Assembly: GCA_964483375.1 (NCBI GenBank)
Contig: CAZABJ010000007.1
Location: forward strand, 1 to 60,397
Source: JAUIEH01 sp964483375
GTDB lineage: Bacteria > Pseudomonadota > Alphaproteobacteria > Caulobacterales > Maricaulaceae
Length of the DNA stretch: 60,397 nt
Direction: 5' to 3'
Shown piece by piece: positions 25,517 through 34,606 of the stretch (within the stretch, counting starts at the first letter, position 1; each line of letters opens with the position of its first letter). The notes under the pieces were generated by a model, which saw only the letters and a list, made by a program, of their open reading frames with translations, ran no database searches and had not been told where the DNA came from. The position numbers and the translations under genes are program-made.

Positions 25517-26974
25517 TTGCGACTCAATTCCGCAATTCTCGGTGTGTTGGCGACTTTCGCGAGCCAAGCCACCGCCAGCGGACAATCTGCGCCGCCTGAG
25601 CTCAACGTGGAGCCGCACCTGTTCGAATCGCGAGGCGGTGAAACCGTCGATGCGGAGATCGGCCGGTTTTTCGTCCCTGAGAATCGCGACGATCCAGACA
25701 GTCGGTTACTCGAACTGGCGTTCGTCCGCTTTGCGTCCACCTCTGAAACGCCCGGCAACCCAATCGTTTATCTCGCCGGCGGACCGGGCGGGTCGGGGAC
25801 CGGAACCGCAGCCGGCCGCCGCTTTGAGATCTTCATGGCGCTGCGCGAACAAGCCGACGTCATCGCATTCGACCAACGCGGCACGGGGCTTTCCCAAAGC
25901 CCGCCCGATTGCATCGACGAGGATCCGCCAGGCCTGGAGACCCCGCTCACGCGCGAGACGATGGTCGCCTATTTCCAAGAAGAAACGGCGCGCTGCGTGG
26001 CCTGGTGGCGCGAGCAAGGCGTCGACATCAATGGATGGAACACCGCCCAAAGCGCAGCGGACATCGACGATTTGCGTCTCGCGATCGGGGCTGACGACAT
26101 CGACCTTTGGGCGATTAGCTACGGCGCCCATCTCGGCGCGGCTTACCTGCGCGCGTTTGAAGACCATGTCGGGCGCGCCGTTTTCGCCGGCTATGAAGGG
26201 CCGGACGATACGGTGAAGCTGCCCTCGCGCACCGACGCTCTGTTGACGCGCGTCGCTGACCTGATCGCCGCAGACCCCGAGGCGAGCGCCGCTTATCCCG
26301 ACCTTATCGCCATGATGCGGCGGGTTTTGACCCGCCTTGAGGCCGAGCCGGTCGAGGTCACAGTCGCTTCTGACGACGGAGATACGCCGAGGACCATGAC
26401 CCTCGGCGCGTTTCCCATCCAGCTCTTGACCGGATACTCAATCAGCGACCCCTTCACCATCGCGCGCCTGCCGGCGTTCTTTGCCGCGATGGATGCGGGC
26501 CAGTATGAACAAGCCGCCGCGAGCCTTCGCCAAATTCTGTTTTCCGGTCCGGCAAGCATGCGCGCCATGTCGACAGCCATGGACTATGCGTCCGGCGTCT
26601 CCCCCGTGCGGCTTGCGCAAGTCGAAGAGGAAGCCGCGTCTGCGGTGTTGGGCGATGCGTTGAACTTCCCGATGCCGCACATTTGGGGCGTCGCGCCGGA
26701 TTTGGATCTGGGAGAAGAGTTCCGGGCTCCGCTTTCCGTTGAGACGGAAATCCTCTTCATTTCCGGCACCCTTGACGGTCGCACCTCCCCCGACGCGGTG
26801 CGCGACGCCTTGCCCCATTTGCCCAACGCTCAGCACCTCGTCGTCGAAAACGGGGGGCACAATATCTATGAAGCCGACCCGCGCATGACCGACGTCGTCC
26901 GGGATTGGCTGCGCGAGGGCGTCGCGCCTGACAGCATGACGTTTGCCCCCCCACGGTTCTTGATCCCCGGCTGA
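25517..26974 (+). CDS. Secreted alpha/beta hydrolase (tripeptidyl/proline iminopeptidase-like)
   Basis: The protein of about 485 residues has a signal peptide (RLNSAILGVLATFASQATAS), then an alpha/beta hydrolase fold of the TAP/prolyl-aminopeptidase group. Visible motifs are PIVYLAGGPGGSGTG (oxyanion loop), VIAFDQRGTGLSQS, the nucleophile in DLWAISYGAHLGA, the Asp in FISGTLDGRTSPDA and the His in VVENGGHNIYE. I chose TTG 25517 because AAGGAG lies 7 bases upstream and it puts the signal peptide first. Longer ATG starts would run through a non-conserved region overlapping the TetR gene. It probably acts on peptides or esters in the periplasm or outside the cell. Confidence 0.85.
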   Translation: MRLNSAILGVLATFASQATASGQSAPPELNVEPHLFESRGGETVDAEIGRFFVPENRDDPDSRLLELAFVRFASTSETPGNPIVYLAGGPGGSGTGTAAGRRFEIFMALREQADVIAFDQRGTGLSQSPPDCIDEDPPGLETPLTRETMVAYFQEETARCVAWWREQGVDINGWNTAQSAADIDDLRLAIGADDIDLWAISYGAHLGAAYLRAFEDHVGRAVFAGYEGPDDTVKLPSRTDALLTRVADLIAADPEASAAYPDLIAMMRRVLTRLEAEPVEVTVASDDGDTPRTMTLGAFPIQLLTGYSISDPFTIARLPAFFAAMDAGQYEQAAASLRQILFSGPASMRAMSTAMDYASGVSPVRLAQVEEEAASAVLGDALNFPMPHIWGVAPDLDLGEEFRAPLSVETEILFISGTLDGRTSPDAVRDALPHLPNAQHLVVENGGHNIYEADPRMTDVVRDWLREGVAPDSMTFAPPRFLIPG

Positions 26975-27065
26975 CGCCGAGCTTCGCTCAGAACAACGCG
27001 CCCACGCTCATCGCTGTTTTGGGGGCGGGACCCGACCAGGTTCCTCCTCCATGTGCATCAGGGTC

Positions 27066-28073
27066 CTAAAAGTCCGCCTCAAGGACCATGCGGTAGCGGA
27101 CATTTCCGGCTTTGAGCTTGGCGAACGCTTCATCCGCCTTCGCCATCGGCAAATGCTCGGTCACCGCGGTGATGCCGTGCCGCGCGCAAAACGCAAGCAT
27201 CTCAGCCATTGTCGCCGGGCTGCCCAATGGCGAGCCCGAAATGCTCAGCTGGTTCGAAATCAGGCCGAACGCGGGCGCCGGTATCGGCTCGGCCGGCGCG
27301 CCGACGACGTGGAGACGCCCCCGTGGCGCAAGCGCGCTGAGATAAGCGTTCCAGGGCAAGGTGACGTTGGCCGTCACCAGAATGAAATCGAGCGCGCCGT
27401 TCAGACCGGCGATGGCGTCTTTGTCGCGGCTGTCGACGATATTGTGCGCGCCCAGCCGCCGCGCTTCCTCCGCCTTGGCGCCGGTGGAGGTGAACGCGGT
27501 CACCTCGCATCCCCATTTGTTGAGGAACTGCAGGGCGAGATGCCCCAAGCCCCCGACGCCGACCACGCCGACCCGCCATGTGGGGCGCACGTCAAACTGC
27601 ACGATGGGGTTGAACACCGTGATGCCGCCGCAAAACAGCGGCCCGGCTTTGGCCGCATCGATGGTTTCGGGCAGCGGCGCCGCCCATTCCGCGCCTGCGC
27701 GCACCCGTTCGGCGAAGCCGCCGAACCGGCCGACGATCGTTTGCTCCCGGGAGGGGCAGAGATTGTGGTCTCCGCTCATGCACTGCCCGCAGGTCATGCA
27801 GGAGCTTGAAAACCACCCCAGACCGACCCGATCGCCCTCGCGGAGATGGGTCACGCGCGCGCCTTTCGCGGCGACGCGCCCGATGACCTCATGACCGGGG
27901 ACGAAGGGATAGGAGGCCATTCCCCAGTCATCCGACCAAACGGAGATGTCCGAATGACAGACCCCGCAGCTTTCCACCGCGATCTCAACGTCGCCGTCGT
28001 CCAACGGGGCGGGCTCGTAAGTGAAAGGGCGGAGCGATCCCCCCGGTTCTGAGGCGGCGTAGGCGCGGATCAT
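27066..28073 (-). CDS. Zinc-dependent alcohol dehydrogenase (NADP type, YahK/CAD-like)
   Basis: The 335-residue medium-chain dehydrogenase has the catalytic zinc site in ESCGVCHSDISVW, HEVIGRVAAKG and the later CGGITVF (third ligand). The structural zinc Cys cluster is SSCMTCGQCMSGDHNLC. The Rossmann motif is VGVVGVGGLGHLALQF. The wording matches the cinnamyl-alcohol/YahK branch, which reduces a range of aldehydes with NADPH. It stands alone and is divergent from the DUF1353 gene. The physiological substrate is not evident. Confidence 0.92.
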   Translation of the reverse strand: MIRAYAASEPGGSLRPFTYEPAPLDDGDVEIAVESCGVCHSDISVWSDDWGMASYPFVPGHEVIGRVAAKGARVTHLREGDRVGLGWFSSSCMTCGQCMSGDHNLCPSREQTIVGRFGGFAERVRAGAEWAAPLPETIDAAKAGPLFCGGITVFNPIVQFDVRPTWRVGVVGVGGLGHLALQFLNKWGCEVTAFTSTGAKAEEARRLGAHNIVDSRDKDAIAGLNGALDFILVTANVTLPWNAYLSALAPRGRLHVVGAPAEPIPAPAFGLISNQLSISGSPLGSPATMAEMLAFCARHGITAVTEHLPMAKADEAFAKLKAGNVRYRMVLEADF

Positions 28074-28192
28074 CGGAAACCCTTTGACGAAAGAGACGCG
28101 GTGGAGTGGTGTTTACCCCGGCGCCCGATCGGACGCGCCGTGTCATCATAGACGACGTCAAGTCTGCTCAAACAAGGGGGTCTCCGCCCGCC

Positions 28193-28864
28193 ATGCGCCT
28201 CTTCGCCGACCATGAGCGCGTCGCACACGTCCTCGATCGCGCTCGAGACGCCTCCGCCGCCACGCGTCGCGGCGCGCCGATGGGCCCCGCGCCCGCCGAC
28301 GTGGCCCGGGACGCCTGCTCGCTCGCCGACATGGCGGAATGGCCTCAAACCCAACCCGACGTCATCACCATTTCGCCGACCAAACGCCGCCGACAAGGCC
28401 GTCGGGTGTTCGTGGTGGCCTCTCCCTTCGTTTATCTCCAAGACGAGCGCTTCGATTTTATCGCCGTCGTCCCGCACACTTACGAAACGGATTTCGCGTC
28501 GATCCCCGGCTTCATCCGGTGGCTTATCCGCCCCGCCGCGCCGACCACGCGGGTGGCGACGTTGGTGCATGACTGGCTCTATTCCATCGGTCGGCTCGGA
28601 GATCGGGAAGAACGCCGCACCGCCGACCGCGTTTTCCGGATCGCCATGGGTCAGTGCGGCATCGACCCCGTCCGTTGCGCGATCATGTTTTGGGCGGTGC
28701 GGTGGTTCGGCGGCCGCTCTTTCGGCCGAACGGACGAATTCAAAACACGCTTTGTCGACTTGGAGACGTTCGAGCAAATCGTGCCTGCGCCTTTCGAAAA
28801 GGACGTGATGCGCCAAGTCAGCGTTTGCCCCTCGCTCGGCCCTGAACAGGCCGGGGGCGCTTAG
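28193..28864 (+). CDS. DUF1353 domain protein
   Basis: From ATG 28193 the protein has 223 residues. The DUF1353 core is TYETDFASIPGFIRWLIRP followed by VATLVHDWLYSIGRLG, which keeps the conserved TDFASIP and LHDWLY-like motifs. DUF1353 proteins occur in phages, gene transfer agents and bacterial chromosomes, and their role is unknown. No other phage gene is next to it, so I do not call a prophage. A GTG at 28106 in the same frame could extend it. Its stop overlaps the convergent squalene/phytoene synthase-like gene by 4 bases. Confidence 0.8.
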   Translation: MRLFADHERVAHVLDRARDASAATRRGAPMGPAPADVARDACSLADMAEWPQTQPDVITISPTKRRRQGRRVFVVASPFVYLQDERFDFIAVVPHTYETDFASIPGFIRWLIRPAAPTTRVATLVHDWLYSIGRLGDREERRTADRVFRIAMGQCGIDPVRCAIMFWAVRWFGGRSFGRTDEFKTRFVDLETFEQIVPAPFEKDVMRQVSVCPSLGPEQAGGA

Positions 28865-29703
28865 AGACCGCCCCTCAGCGCGGCCAAGAGCAAAGCCGTT
28901 TGACGCCCGAGCAGCCCCCGCTCGGCGCCGTCGCGATAGGGATCGCGGGCGGGCGCGGAGAGACGCCGCAAATAGCCCGAGCACAAAGCGACGTAGCCAT
29001 AGGCCGGCCAGAGGCCCGCCGGAGCGCCCTTGGCGGCCTTGCGCGCCTGTGCATAGGCGCGCTGCGCAGCCTCCCCGATGGTGTCCAATACAGCGCGAAC
29101 GGCCTCCGGCGCGCGCCCTGCGGCGACGTCCGCCGGCCGCAATCCTTCGGCCCTGCAGAGCGCCTCGGGCAGCACCGAACGGCCAGCGGCTGCGCGCGCG
29201 GCGAAGGCCCGCATCAAACCGGTGAGCCCCCAAGCCTCACCCGCCGCAAAAGCGAGACCGTCAGGCGCCGCCTGCGCATCAAGCGCGGCGAGAGACGCCG
29301 CCGTCACGCCCCCCGCGGTGGCCGCGGCGTAGCCGCTCAGGGCCGCCAAATCCGGGAATGGGCTGGGATCCAAGTCCCGGGCCCGAGCGTCGATAAGGGC
29401 GTCGAGATGAGGACGCGCGCGTGCAAACGCTTCAGCGCTCAGATCGGTTGCAAGCGCCTGCGCCACGTCATGGGCGCGGACGGCCCCGCCGTTCCCTATC
29501 TCCGTCAGCGTCTCACGCCACCACTGCAGCCGGATTTCCCCAAGCATCGGCTCAGACACGATTTCGGCCACACGCGCGATTTCATGATTGAACGCCAAAA
29601 CCGCAACCAAACCCGGACGGGCGTCGGCCGAGGCGAAACGGGTGGCGAGCCAGCGGTCCTCGTCAACGGCGCGAACGCGCGCTTCAAGGCTCTCTTCGCT
29701 CAT
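28861..29703 (-). CDS. Squalene/phytoene synthase-like protein (NDUFAF6 type)
   Basis: The 280-residue all-helical protein belongs to the trans-isoprenyl diphosphate synthase head-to-head fold. It has FNHEIARVAEIVSEPMLGEIRLQWWRETL cut across the first helix pair (LGEIRLQWWRETLTEI is typical) and GEAWGLTGLMRAFA in the middle. The DxxxD pairs that bind diphosphate in real squalene or phytoene synthases are not seen, which places it with the NDUFAF6-like group linked to complex I assembly rather than carotenoid synthesis. It converges with the DUF1353 gene. Confidence 0.8.
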   Translation of the reverse strand: MSEESLEARVRAVDEDRWLATRFASADARPGLVAVLAFNHEIARVAEIVSEPMLGEIRLQWWRETLTEIGNGGAVRAHDVAQALATDLSAEAFARARPHLDALIDARARDLDPSPFPDLAALSGYAAATAGGVTAASLAALDAQAAPDGLAFAAGEAWGLTGLMRAFAARAAAGRSVLPEALCRAEGLRPADVAAGRAPEAVRAVLDTIGEAAQRAYAQARKAAKGAPAGLWPAYGYVALCSGYLRRLSAPARDPYRDGAERGLLGRQTALLLAALRGGL

Positions 29704-29832
29704 GCGTCACCGTCCAAGCAGGGCGTAATCGCTCGGATGAGGATGACACCGCCCCAACCACGCTTATGTTTAGGAACGTCACGCGCACCAAGTCGCGCGC
29801 GCGCCCGCGCACCCCATCCGAGGAGAACTCCC

Positions 29833-30447
29833 ATGGCTTTCGAACTTCCCCCGCTGCCCTACGCCCGCGACGCGCTGGCTCCGCATGTTTCGTCCAACAC
29901 CATCGACTTTCACTACGGCAAGCACCATCAGGCCTATGTGACGAATTTGAACAAGCTCGTAGACGGCGCCCCGCATGCGAGCCAATCGCTTGAGGAGGTC
30001 ATCCGCGCTTCCGCCGGCGGCGCCAATCCCGGCGTGTTCAACAACGCCGCTCAGGTTTGGAACCATACCTTCTATTGGCATTCGATGGCCCCGAATGGCG
30101 GCGGCGCGCCCACCGGCCACATCGCGGACAAAATCAACGCAGACTTCGGCTCCTACGAAGCCTTCAAAGAAGCGTTCGCCACTGCGGGCGCGACCCAATT
30201 CGGATCGGGCTGGGCCTGGCTGGTGCTGGCGGGCGGCAAGCTCGACATTCGCAAAACCCCCAACGCCGAAACCCCGTTGACCGAGGCCGGCGTCGCCCCG
30301 CTCCTGACCATGGACGTCTGGGAGCACGCCTACTACCTCGACTATCAAAACGCGCGCCCCAGCTACATCAACACCTTCCTCGACAAGCTGGTGAATTGGG
30401 AGTTCGTCAGCGCGAACCTCACCGCCGCGGCCGCGGACGCGCACTAA
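29833..30447 (+). CDS. sodB: Iron superoxide dismutase
   Basis: The 204-residue protein converts superoxide to oxygen and hydrogen peroxide. Metal ligands lie in FHYGKHHQAYV, NHTFYWHSM and DVWEHAYYLDYQNARP. The segment NAAQVWNHTFYW carries the Gln typical of the Fe form, and GSGWAWLV follows. ATG 29833 has AGGAGA 7 bases upstream and gives the family N-terminus AFELPPLPYARDAL. A longer open frame upstream is not protein-like. It is followed after 23 bases by a small unknown gene. Confidence 0.95.
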   Translation: MAFELPPLPYARDALAPHVSSNTIDFHYGKHHQAYVTNLNKLVDGAPHASQSLEEVIRASAGGANPGVFNNAAQVWNHTFYWHSMAPNGGGAPTGHIADKINADFGSYEAFKEAFATAGATQFGSGWAWLVLAGGKLDIRKTPNAETPLTEAGVAPLLTMDVWEHAYYLDYQNARPSYINTFLDKLVNWEFVSANLTAAAADAH

Positions 30448-30470
30448 CTTGGTCTAGCGCGAGGCGCGCG

Positions 30471-30893
30471 ATGGGCGTGCTCTACATAGTCCTCCCTTGG
30501 ACCGAAGAGGCGCGAGAGTATGCGCGCAGCTTTGGGACGCTGGCGGCGGCGGTGGCAGACGCCGCCGCCACGTCGCCCGTCGAACCGCGCTTGCCGTCCG
30601 TTGAAGAATGGGTCGCGGCGGCCGCCTCACTGACCGGTTTCAAGACCGACGAGATCCAGTCCGGGTCGGACGGCGCGACCTATCTGTCGCTTCAGAAAAC
30701 CGGCGAAGAGGCTTGGTGTGCGGGCCATGTGGCCGCTGGAAAGGCGGACCAAGAACCGTTCGCGAGCTTCAAAGGCTGGCCCGAAGCGATCGAAGCGCTG
30801 GTGAGCCACGCCGCAGCCCTTCTCGGCGCGCCCCTTCTGGTGACCCTGAGTTCCGGCGATCCGCCGATGGTCTGCGCACCCGTGCAGCCCTAG
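30471..30893 (+). CDS. Hypothetical protein of 140 residues
   Basis: The frame begins MGVLYIVLPWTEEAREYARS, with GAGG 6 bases before ATG 30471, and ends GDPPMVCAPVQP. I recognise no domain. The composition is that of a soluble cytoplasmic protein with alternating helices and strands (DGATYLSLQKTGEEAWCAGH). It has no signal peptide or membrane segment. Its position 23 bases after sodB suggests cotranscription. It converges with the Mth938-domain gene; the stops are 10 bases apart. Confidence 0.65.
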   Translation: MGVLYIVLPWTEEAREYARSFGTLAAAVADAAATSPVEPRLPSVEEWVAAAASLTGFKTDEIQSGSDGATYLSLQKTGEEAWCAGHVAAGKADQEPFASFKGWPEAIEALVSHAAALLGAPLLVTLSSGDPPMVCAPVQP

Positions 30894-30902
30894 CCGCCCG
30901 GT

Positions 30903-31292
30903 TCAATCAACCGCAATCAATCCAGCCGCAATGAACCGGCCTTCCCCGATCAGCGTGGTGTAAACCCGACAGGCCGCGCCGGTGATCATGAACTCAAGAC
31001 CAATCCCGGCGTCGCGTAGAGCGTCGGCGAACGCCACGGGAGGGCGACGCAGGGCCGCGCCCACGCCCAAAAGCAAAAACTCCGGCTTCGGCTCGGCTGA
31101 GATGACGCTGCTCACGTCAGCCGGGCTCAGCGCGTCCAACGCGGCCGGCGACCAGGATGCGACTTCGCCATTTAGAATGAGCACCGACCCCACATAGCGA
31201 CGGCCCGCGATCCGGAAGCCGCCGTCGCCGTAAGCCTCAAGCGCGGGGAACGCGATGAAGCCGGGGCGTGCGGGCTCCTGCTCCCCGCTCAC
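30903..31292 (-). CDS. Mth938-like domain protein (NDUFAF3/DUF498 type)
   Basis: The 129-residue protein starts at a GTG that overlaps the secF stop by 4 bases (GTGA), the usual arrangement for this secDF-associated gene. The fold signature is GGFRIAGRRYVGSVLILNGE, then EPKPEFLLLGVG and GLEFMITGAACRVYTTLIGEG. Mth938/DUF498 proteins include the mitochondrial complex I assembly factor NDUFAF3. The bacterial role is unsettled. Interestingly the NDUFAF6-like gene lies 1.2 kb further on the same strand. Confidence 0.88.
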   Translation of the reverse strand: MSGEQEPARPGFIAFPALEAYGDGGFRIAGRRYVGSVLILNGEVASWSPAALDALSPADVSSVISAEPKPEFLLLGVGAALRRPPVAFADALRDAGIGLEFMITGAACRVYTTLIGEGRFIAAGLIAVD

Positions 31293-32395
31293 GGCGTCGT
31301 CGCGGGACTGGCCCCCTCGCCTTCCTCCTCGGAGAAAGAAGAGCTGCGGGCGCCTGTCAGAAGCAGGAACGGCGCGGCGATGAAGATCGAGGAGTAGGTG
31401 CCGATCACCACGCCCCAAATCAGCGCGATGGCGAAGCCGAACAACACGGGGCCGCCGAAGAGAACCAGCGCGATCAAGGCCAACAAGGTGGTGACGGAGG
31501 TCATGATGGTGCGCGAGAGCGTCTTGTTGATCGCGAGATTCAACAGCTCCGGCAAGTCCATCTTCTTGTATTTTCGCATCTTTTCACGGATGCGGTCATA
31601 CACGACCACGGTGTCGTTCAAGGAGTAGCCGATGATGGTCAAGATCGCTGCAACGGTGGAGAGGTTGAACTCCAGCTGCGTGAGCGCGAACATCCCGATG
31701 GTGAGCACGACGTCATGCACGAGCGCCGCAATGGCCCCGAGTGCGAACCGGACCTCAAACCGCCAAGCGATGTAGATGAGGATCAAAGCGAGCGCGATCA
31801 CCATCGCCAGCACGCCCGAGCGNNNNNNNNNNNNNNNNNNNNNNNNNNNNNNNNNNNNNNNNNNNNNNNNNNNNNNNNNNNNNNNNNNNNNNNNNNNNNN
31901 NNNNNNNNNNNNNNNNNNNNNNCGAATAATCGCGATGTCAGGCAAGTTCGGCGGCAGGCTGAACACGAGGCTCGCCCCAGCGTCCGTCTCCGCAACACCT
32001 TGAGAGGCGGCGCAGGCGAAACGGCCGCCCGAACGGTCGCCCTCCTCGCCCTCGCCGACCATGGCGGCTTCGGCGCGCTCGGCGGCCTGCACCGCGCCCG
32101 TTCCCGCAAAGCCAATGCTCAACAGCCGGCTCTCAGGGTCTTCGGTGATCTCGGTTGCGACCTCGTCCCCAAGGTCGAGCCCGCCGATGAAATCGCGCAC
32201 GTCTGCGGCTTGCGGAACCCCAGCCTGGATGGCGACCCCGCCGCGGAAGTCGATGCCGAAATTGAGCCCCTGGGCGGCGACGATGGCGATTGAGGCCAAC
32301 GCCAACACGCCCGAGACGGCGAAGGCGACCATGCGCCACCGCAAAAAGTCGATGCCCGCGCCGTCGGGGAGCTTGCGAATGAGACCGAACGCCAT
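31289..32395 (-). CDS. secF: Protein translocase subunit SecF, interrupted by an assembly gap
   Basis: The N-terminal membrane segment and P1-like region (GLNFGIDFRGGVAIQAGVP) precede the gap. After it, five membrane segments follow with TIIGYSLNDTVVVYDRIRE, NKTLSRTIMTSVTTLLAL and WGVVIGTYSSIFIAAPF, all diagnostic. With SecD and YajC it uses the proton gradient to pull exported proteins across the membrane. The missing segment falls in the VGPxVSGEL motif: the frame reads AIIR before and RSGVLAMV after it. Family comparison suggests only about 13-15 residues are lost. The gap is in frame by its placeholder length. Confidence 0.93.
   Translation of the reverse strand: MAFGLIRKLPDGAGIDFLRWRMVAFAVSGVLALASIAIVAAQGLNFGIDFRGGVAIQAGVPQAADVRDFIGGLDLGDEVATEITEDPESRLLSIGFAGTGAVQAAERAEAAMVGEGEEGDRSGGRFACAASQGVAETDAGASLVFSLPPNLPDIAIIXXXXXXXXXXXXXXXXXXXXXXXXXXXXXXXXXXRSGVLAMVIALALILIYIAWRFEVRFALGAIAALVHDVVLTIGMFALTQLEFNLSTVAAILTIIGYSLNDTVVVYDRIREKMRKYKKMDLPELLNLAINKTLSRTIMTSVTTLLALIALVLFGGPVLFGFAIALIWGVVIGTYSSIFIAAPFLLLTGARSSSFSEEEGEGASPATTP
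31823..31922. other. Assembly gap of 100 N within secF
   Basis: Exactly 100 unknown bases. From the flanking SecF residues the expected missing sequence is about 40-45 bases, so the placeholder is probably longer than the real gap. Confidence 0.95.
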
Positions 32396-32407
32396 CGCGC
32401 GCCCCCC

Positions 32408-34081
32408 TTAAGCCGCCAGCGTGCGCGGCTGGCGGAGCGTGAACCACCACGACACCAGGAGCCGAGAAAGCACGAAGGCGGTGAACACCGAAGTGACGAT
32501 GCCGATGGCGAGCGTCACCGCAAAGCCCCGAACAGGACCAGAGCCGACCTGGAACAACACGATCGCCGCAATGAGCGTGGTGATGTTAGCGTCCAAAATC
32601 GTTGTGAGCGCGCGGGAGTAGCCCGCCTCCACCGCATTGGCCGGCGTTCGCCCGTTTCGTATCTCCTCGCGTATTCGCTCGAAGATGAGCACGTTGGCGT
32701 CCACCGCCATGCCGATGGTGAGAATGATGCCCGCGATGCCGGGCAAAGTCAGCGTCGCCTGCAAGCCCGACAAGGCGCCGAGTATCAGAATGACGTTGGC
32801 GAACAACGCTGTGTTCGAGAACACGCCGAACAGCCCGTATGCGGCGAGCATGAATGCGATCACACCGACGAAACCGATAATCATGGCGTTGCGCCCGGCG
32901 ATGACGGAGTCCGCGCCGAGTTCAGCGCTCACAGAGCGCTGCTGAATGACTTCCAACGGCACCGCAAGAGCGCCGGAATTCAGCAACGACGACAGATCCT
33001 CCGCCTCCGCGATAGTGAACGAGCCCTCGATGAAACCCTGGCCTTGGCAGATCGGCGAGCGAATATTCGGTGCGCTGATGACATTGCCGTCCAACACGAT
33101 GGCGAAACGCCGCTGCACGTTGTTGCGGGTCAGTTCGCAAAAGCGACGACCGGCGGACAAGCTGAAACTGAAGTTCACCACCGGCTCGCCGAAATTCACG
33201 GAGTCCGGGTTTTGGTTGAAGCCCTGGCTCGCTCGGGTGAGGTCCTCACCGCTCATACGCGGCAGCCGCTCGACAAGCAGATAGGGCTCGGCGGGCTCTT
33301 CGGTGGGCAGGAGCAGCTGACGCGGCGAAACGCGTTCGGTTTCAAGCGCTTGGTCGATTTCGCGGGGGTCGTCGGAGGCGACCATATGGAAGGTCATTTG
33401 CGCGGTCCGGCCGATGATGTCGCGCAAGCGCTGAGGGTCTTCAACGCCGGGGGCCTGAACGAGCACCCGCTCCAAGCCCTGGCGTTGGATGGACGGTTCA
33501 GTCACCCCTAAAGCGTCAACCCGCCGGCGGATGACTTCGATACTGTCATTGACCGCCGTGCGTCGCTCCAGGTTGAGCCAAGCCTGGGTCATGGCGATGC
33601 GGACCTCTCGGCCTTCAGCGCTGCGGATTTCAAGGTCCGTGGCGTCGCTCAGCCGTTCGAGCGGCTGGGGCAACGCATCAAGCGCGCCCAGCGCTGCGGT
33701 CATCTGGTCTTCGTTCAACACCGTGAACCGCAGCACGACGTCGGTGGCGACATCGTTTGGCACGACTTCATATCCGCCCGCGCGCACGTCGGCCTCGCGC
33801 AAAAGCCGCGCAACATCGTCGATCACCCGCTCCAGCCGCAGCTCAGCAAGCGCAGCCATATCGGCCTCCATAAGGAGGTGCGCGCCGCCGCGCAGGTCGA
33901 GACCCAGATTGAGCGACGTGTTCGGCAGAAACCGCCATACCCCGCGCGGCGTAAGCTCACCGGTCTCCGCGTCCTCCACGAACCGCGCTTCGGGCGACGT
34001 GAGGTTGGGGACGGCGAACAACGCGCCCAAAAAGACTAAGAACAGAACGAGGGCCGTTTTCCAGCGGGCGAAGTAGAGCAT
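32408..34081 (-). CDS. secD: Protein translocase subunit SecD
   Basis: The 557-residue protein has an N-terminal membrane segment, the DLRGGAHLLMEAD motif, a large periplasmic P1 domain with base and head, and five C-terminal membrane segments. Head and membrane motifs are RRFAIVLDGNVISAPNI, LPGIAGIILTIGMAVDANVL and RALTTILDANITTLIAAI. It works with SecF and YajC at SecYEG. The gene starts 14 bases after the yajC stop and ends 12 bases before secF. A homologous copy of the P1 head is encoded separately at 34607-35362. Confidence 0.96.
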   Translation of the reverse strand: MLYFARWKTALVLFLVFLGALFAVPNLTSPEARFVEDAETGELTPRGVWRFLPNTSLNLGLDLRGGAHLLMEADMAALAELRLERVIDDVARLLREADVRAGGYEVVPNDVATDVVLRFTVLNEDQMTAALGALDALPQPLERLSDATDLEIRSAEGREVRIAMTQAWLNLERRTAVNDSIEVIRRRVDALGVTEPSIQRQGLERVLVQAPGVEDPQRLRDIIGRTAQMTFHMVASDDPREIDQALETERVSPRQLLLPTEEPAEPYLLVERLPRMSGEDLTRASQGFNQNPDSVNFGEPVVNFSFSLSAGRRFCELTRNNVQRRFAIVLDGNVISAPNIRSPICQGQGFIEGSFTIAEAEDLSSLLNSGALAVPLEVIQQRSVSAELGADSVIAGRNAMIIGFVGVIAFMLAAYGLFGVFSNTALFANVILILGALSGLQATLTLPGIAGIILTIGMAVDANVLIFERIREEIRNGRTPANAVEAGYSRALTTILDANITTLIAAIVLFQVGSGPVRGFAVTLAIGIVTSVFTAFVLSRLLVSWWFTLRQPRTLAA

Positions 34082-34094
34082 GAGCCGAACGCGC

Positions 34095-34505
34095 CTATTG
34101 CTCGTTGGACGAGGGTTCGGAGTCGTTGGCCGGCGCCGGCTGGGTTTTCGACGTCACGTCTTGGATGGTCGATCTGACCACGCGAACTTTGACGCCGTCG
34201 GCGATCTCGACGGTGGCTTCGTCGTCCGACACATTCGCCACTTTGCCGATAAAGCCGCCGCCGGTGACCACGTGATCCCCACGGCGCAGATTGGCGATCA
34301 TCTGTTGATGTTCGCGCATGCGCTTGCGCTGGGGCTGAATGATCAAGAACCAGAAAATCAAGACGATCAGGATGATCGGCAAGAAATTGATGAGAGTAGC
34401 GGTCAAGCCGCCGGCAGGCGCCGCGGCATGCGCGACCCCGCTGGTCAAGAGCGCCGCCGCCAATCCGAGCGCGCCCGCGCGCGCTGTTAGTGAGAGAGCT
34501 TTCAT
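34095..34505 (-). CDS. yajC: Preprotein translocase subunit YajC
   Basis: The 136-residue protein has a cleavable-looking or first hydrophobic segment (ALGLAAALLTSGVAHAA), then the membrane helix FLPIILIVLIFWFLIIQPQR and a cytosolic domain with MIANLRRGDHVVTGGGFIGKV. The QPQRKR sequence after the helix is the YajC hallmark. An extra N-terminal signal-like region makes it slightly longer than E. coli YajC, as is common in alphaproteobacteria. It is the first gene of the yajC-secD-secF-Mth938 unit. Confidence 0.95.
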   Translation of the reverse strand: MKALSLTARAGALGLAAALLTSGVAHAAAPAGGLTATLINFLPIILIVLIFWFLIIQPQRKRMREHQQMIANLRRGDHVVTGGGFIGKVANVSDDEATVEIADGVKVRVVRSTIQDVTSKTQPAPANDSEPSSNEQ

Positions 34506-34606
34506 GAGAGAATCCCGGAGGGCGCGCGATCCGTGCGCGCGTCGACGTCGGCGCGGACTATAGGCTCCGTGCTTGCGAATGCAATCCGCGGCGCGATGAC
34601 GCCCGC

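Noticed and set aside
26975..27065. GC-rich segment checked as a possible SRP RNA or terminator
   Set aside because: The GGAAGCAGC-type loop of SRP RNA is absent, and no stable hairpin with a T run is visible.
28193..28864. DUF1353 gene as evidence of a prophage or gene transfer agent
   Set aside because: No capsid, tail, terminase or integrase gene lies nearby, and DUF1353 also occurs in ordinary chromosomes.
28900..29832. Plus-strand open frame running into sodB from upstream
   Set aside because: The SodB family start with a strong ribosome binding site is at 29833; the upstream part is antisense to the squalene/phytoene synthase-like gene.
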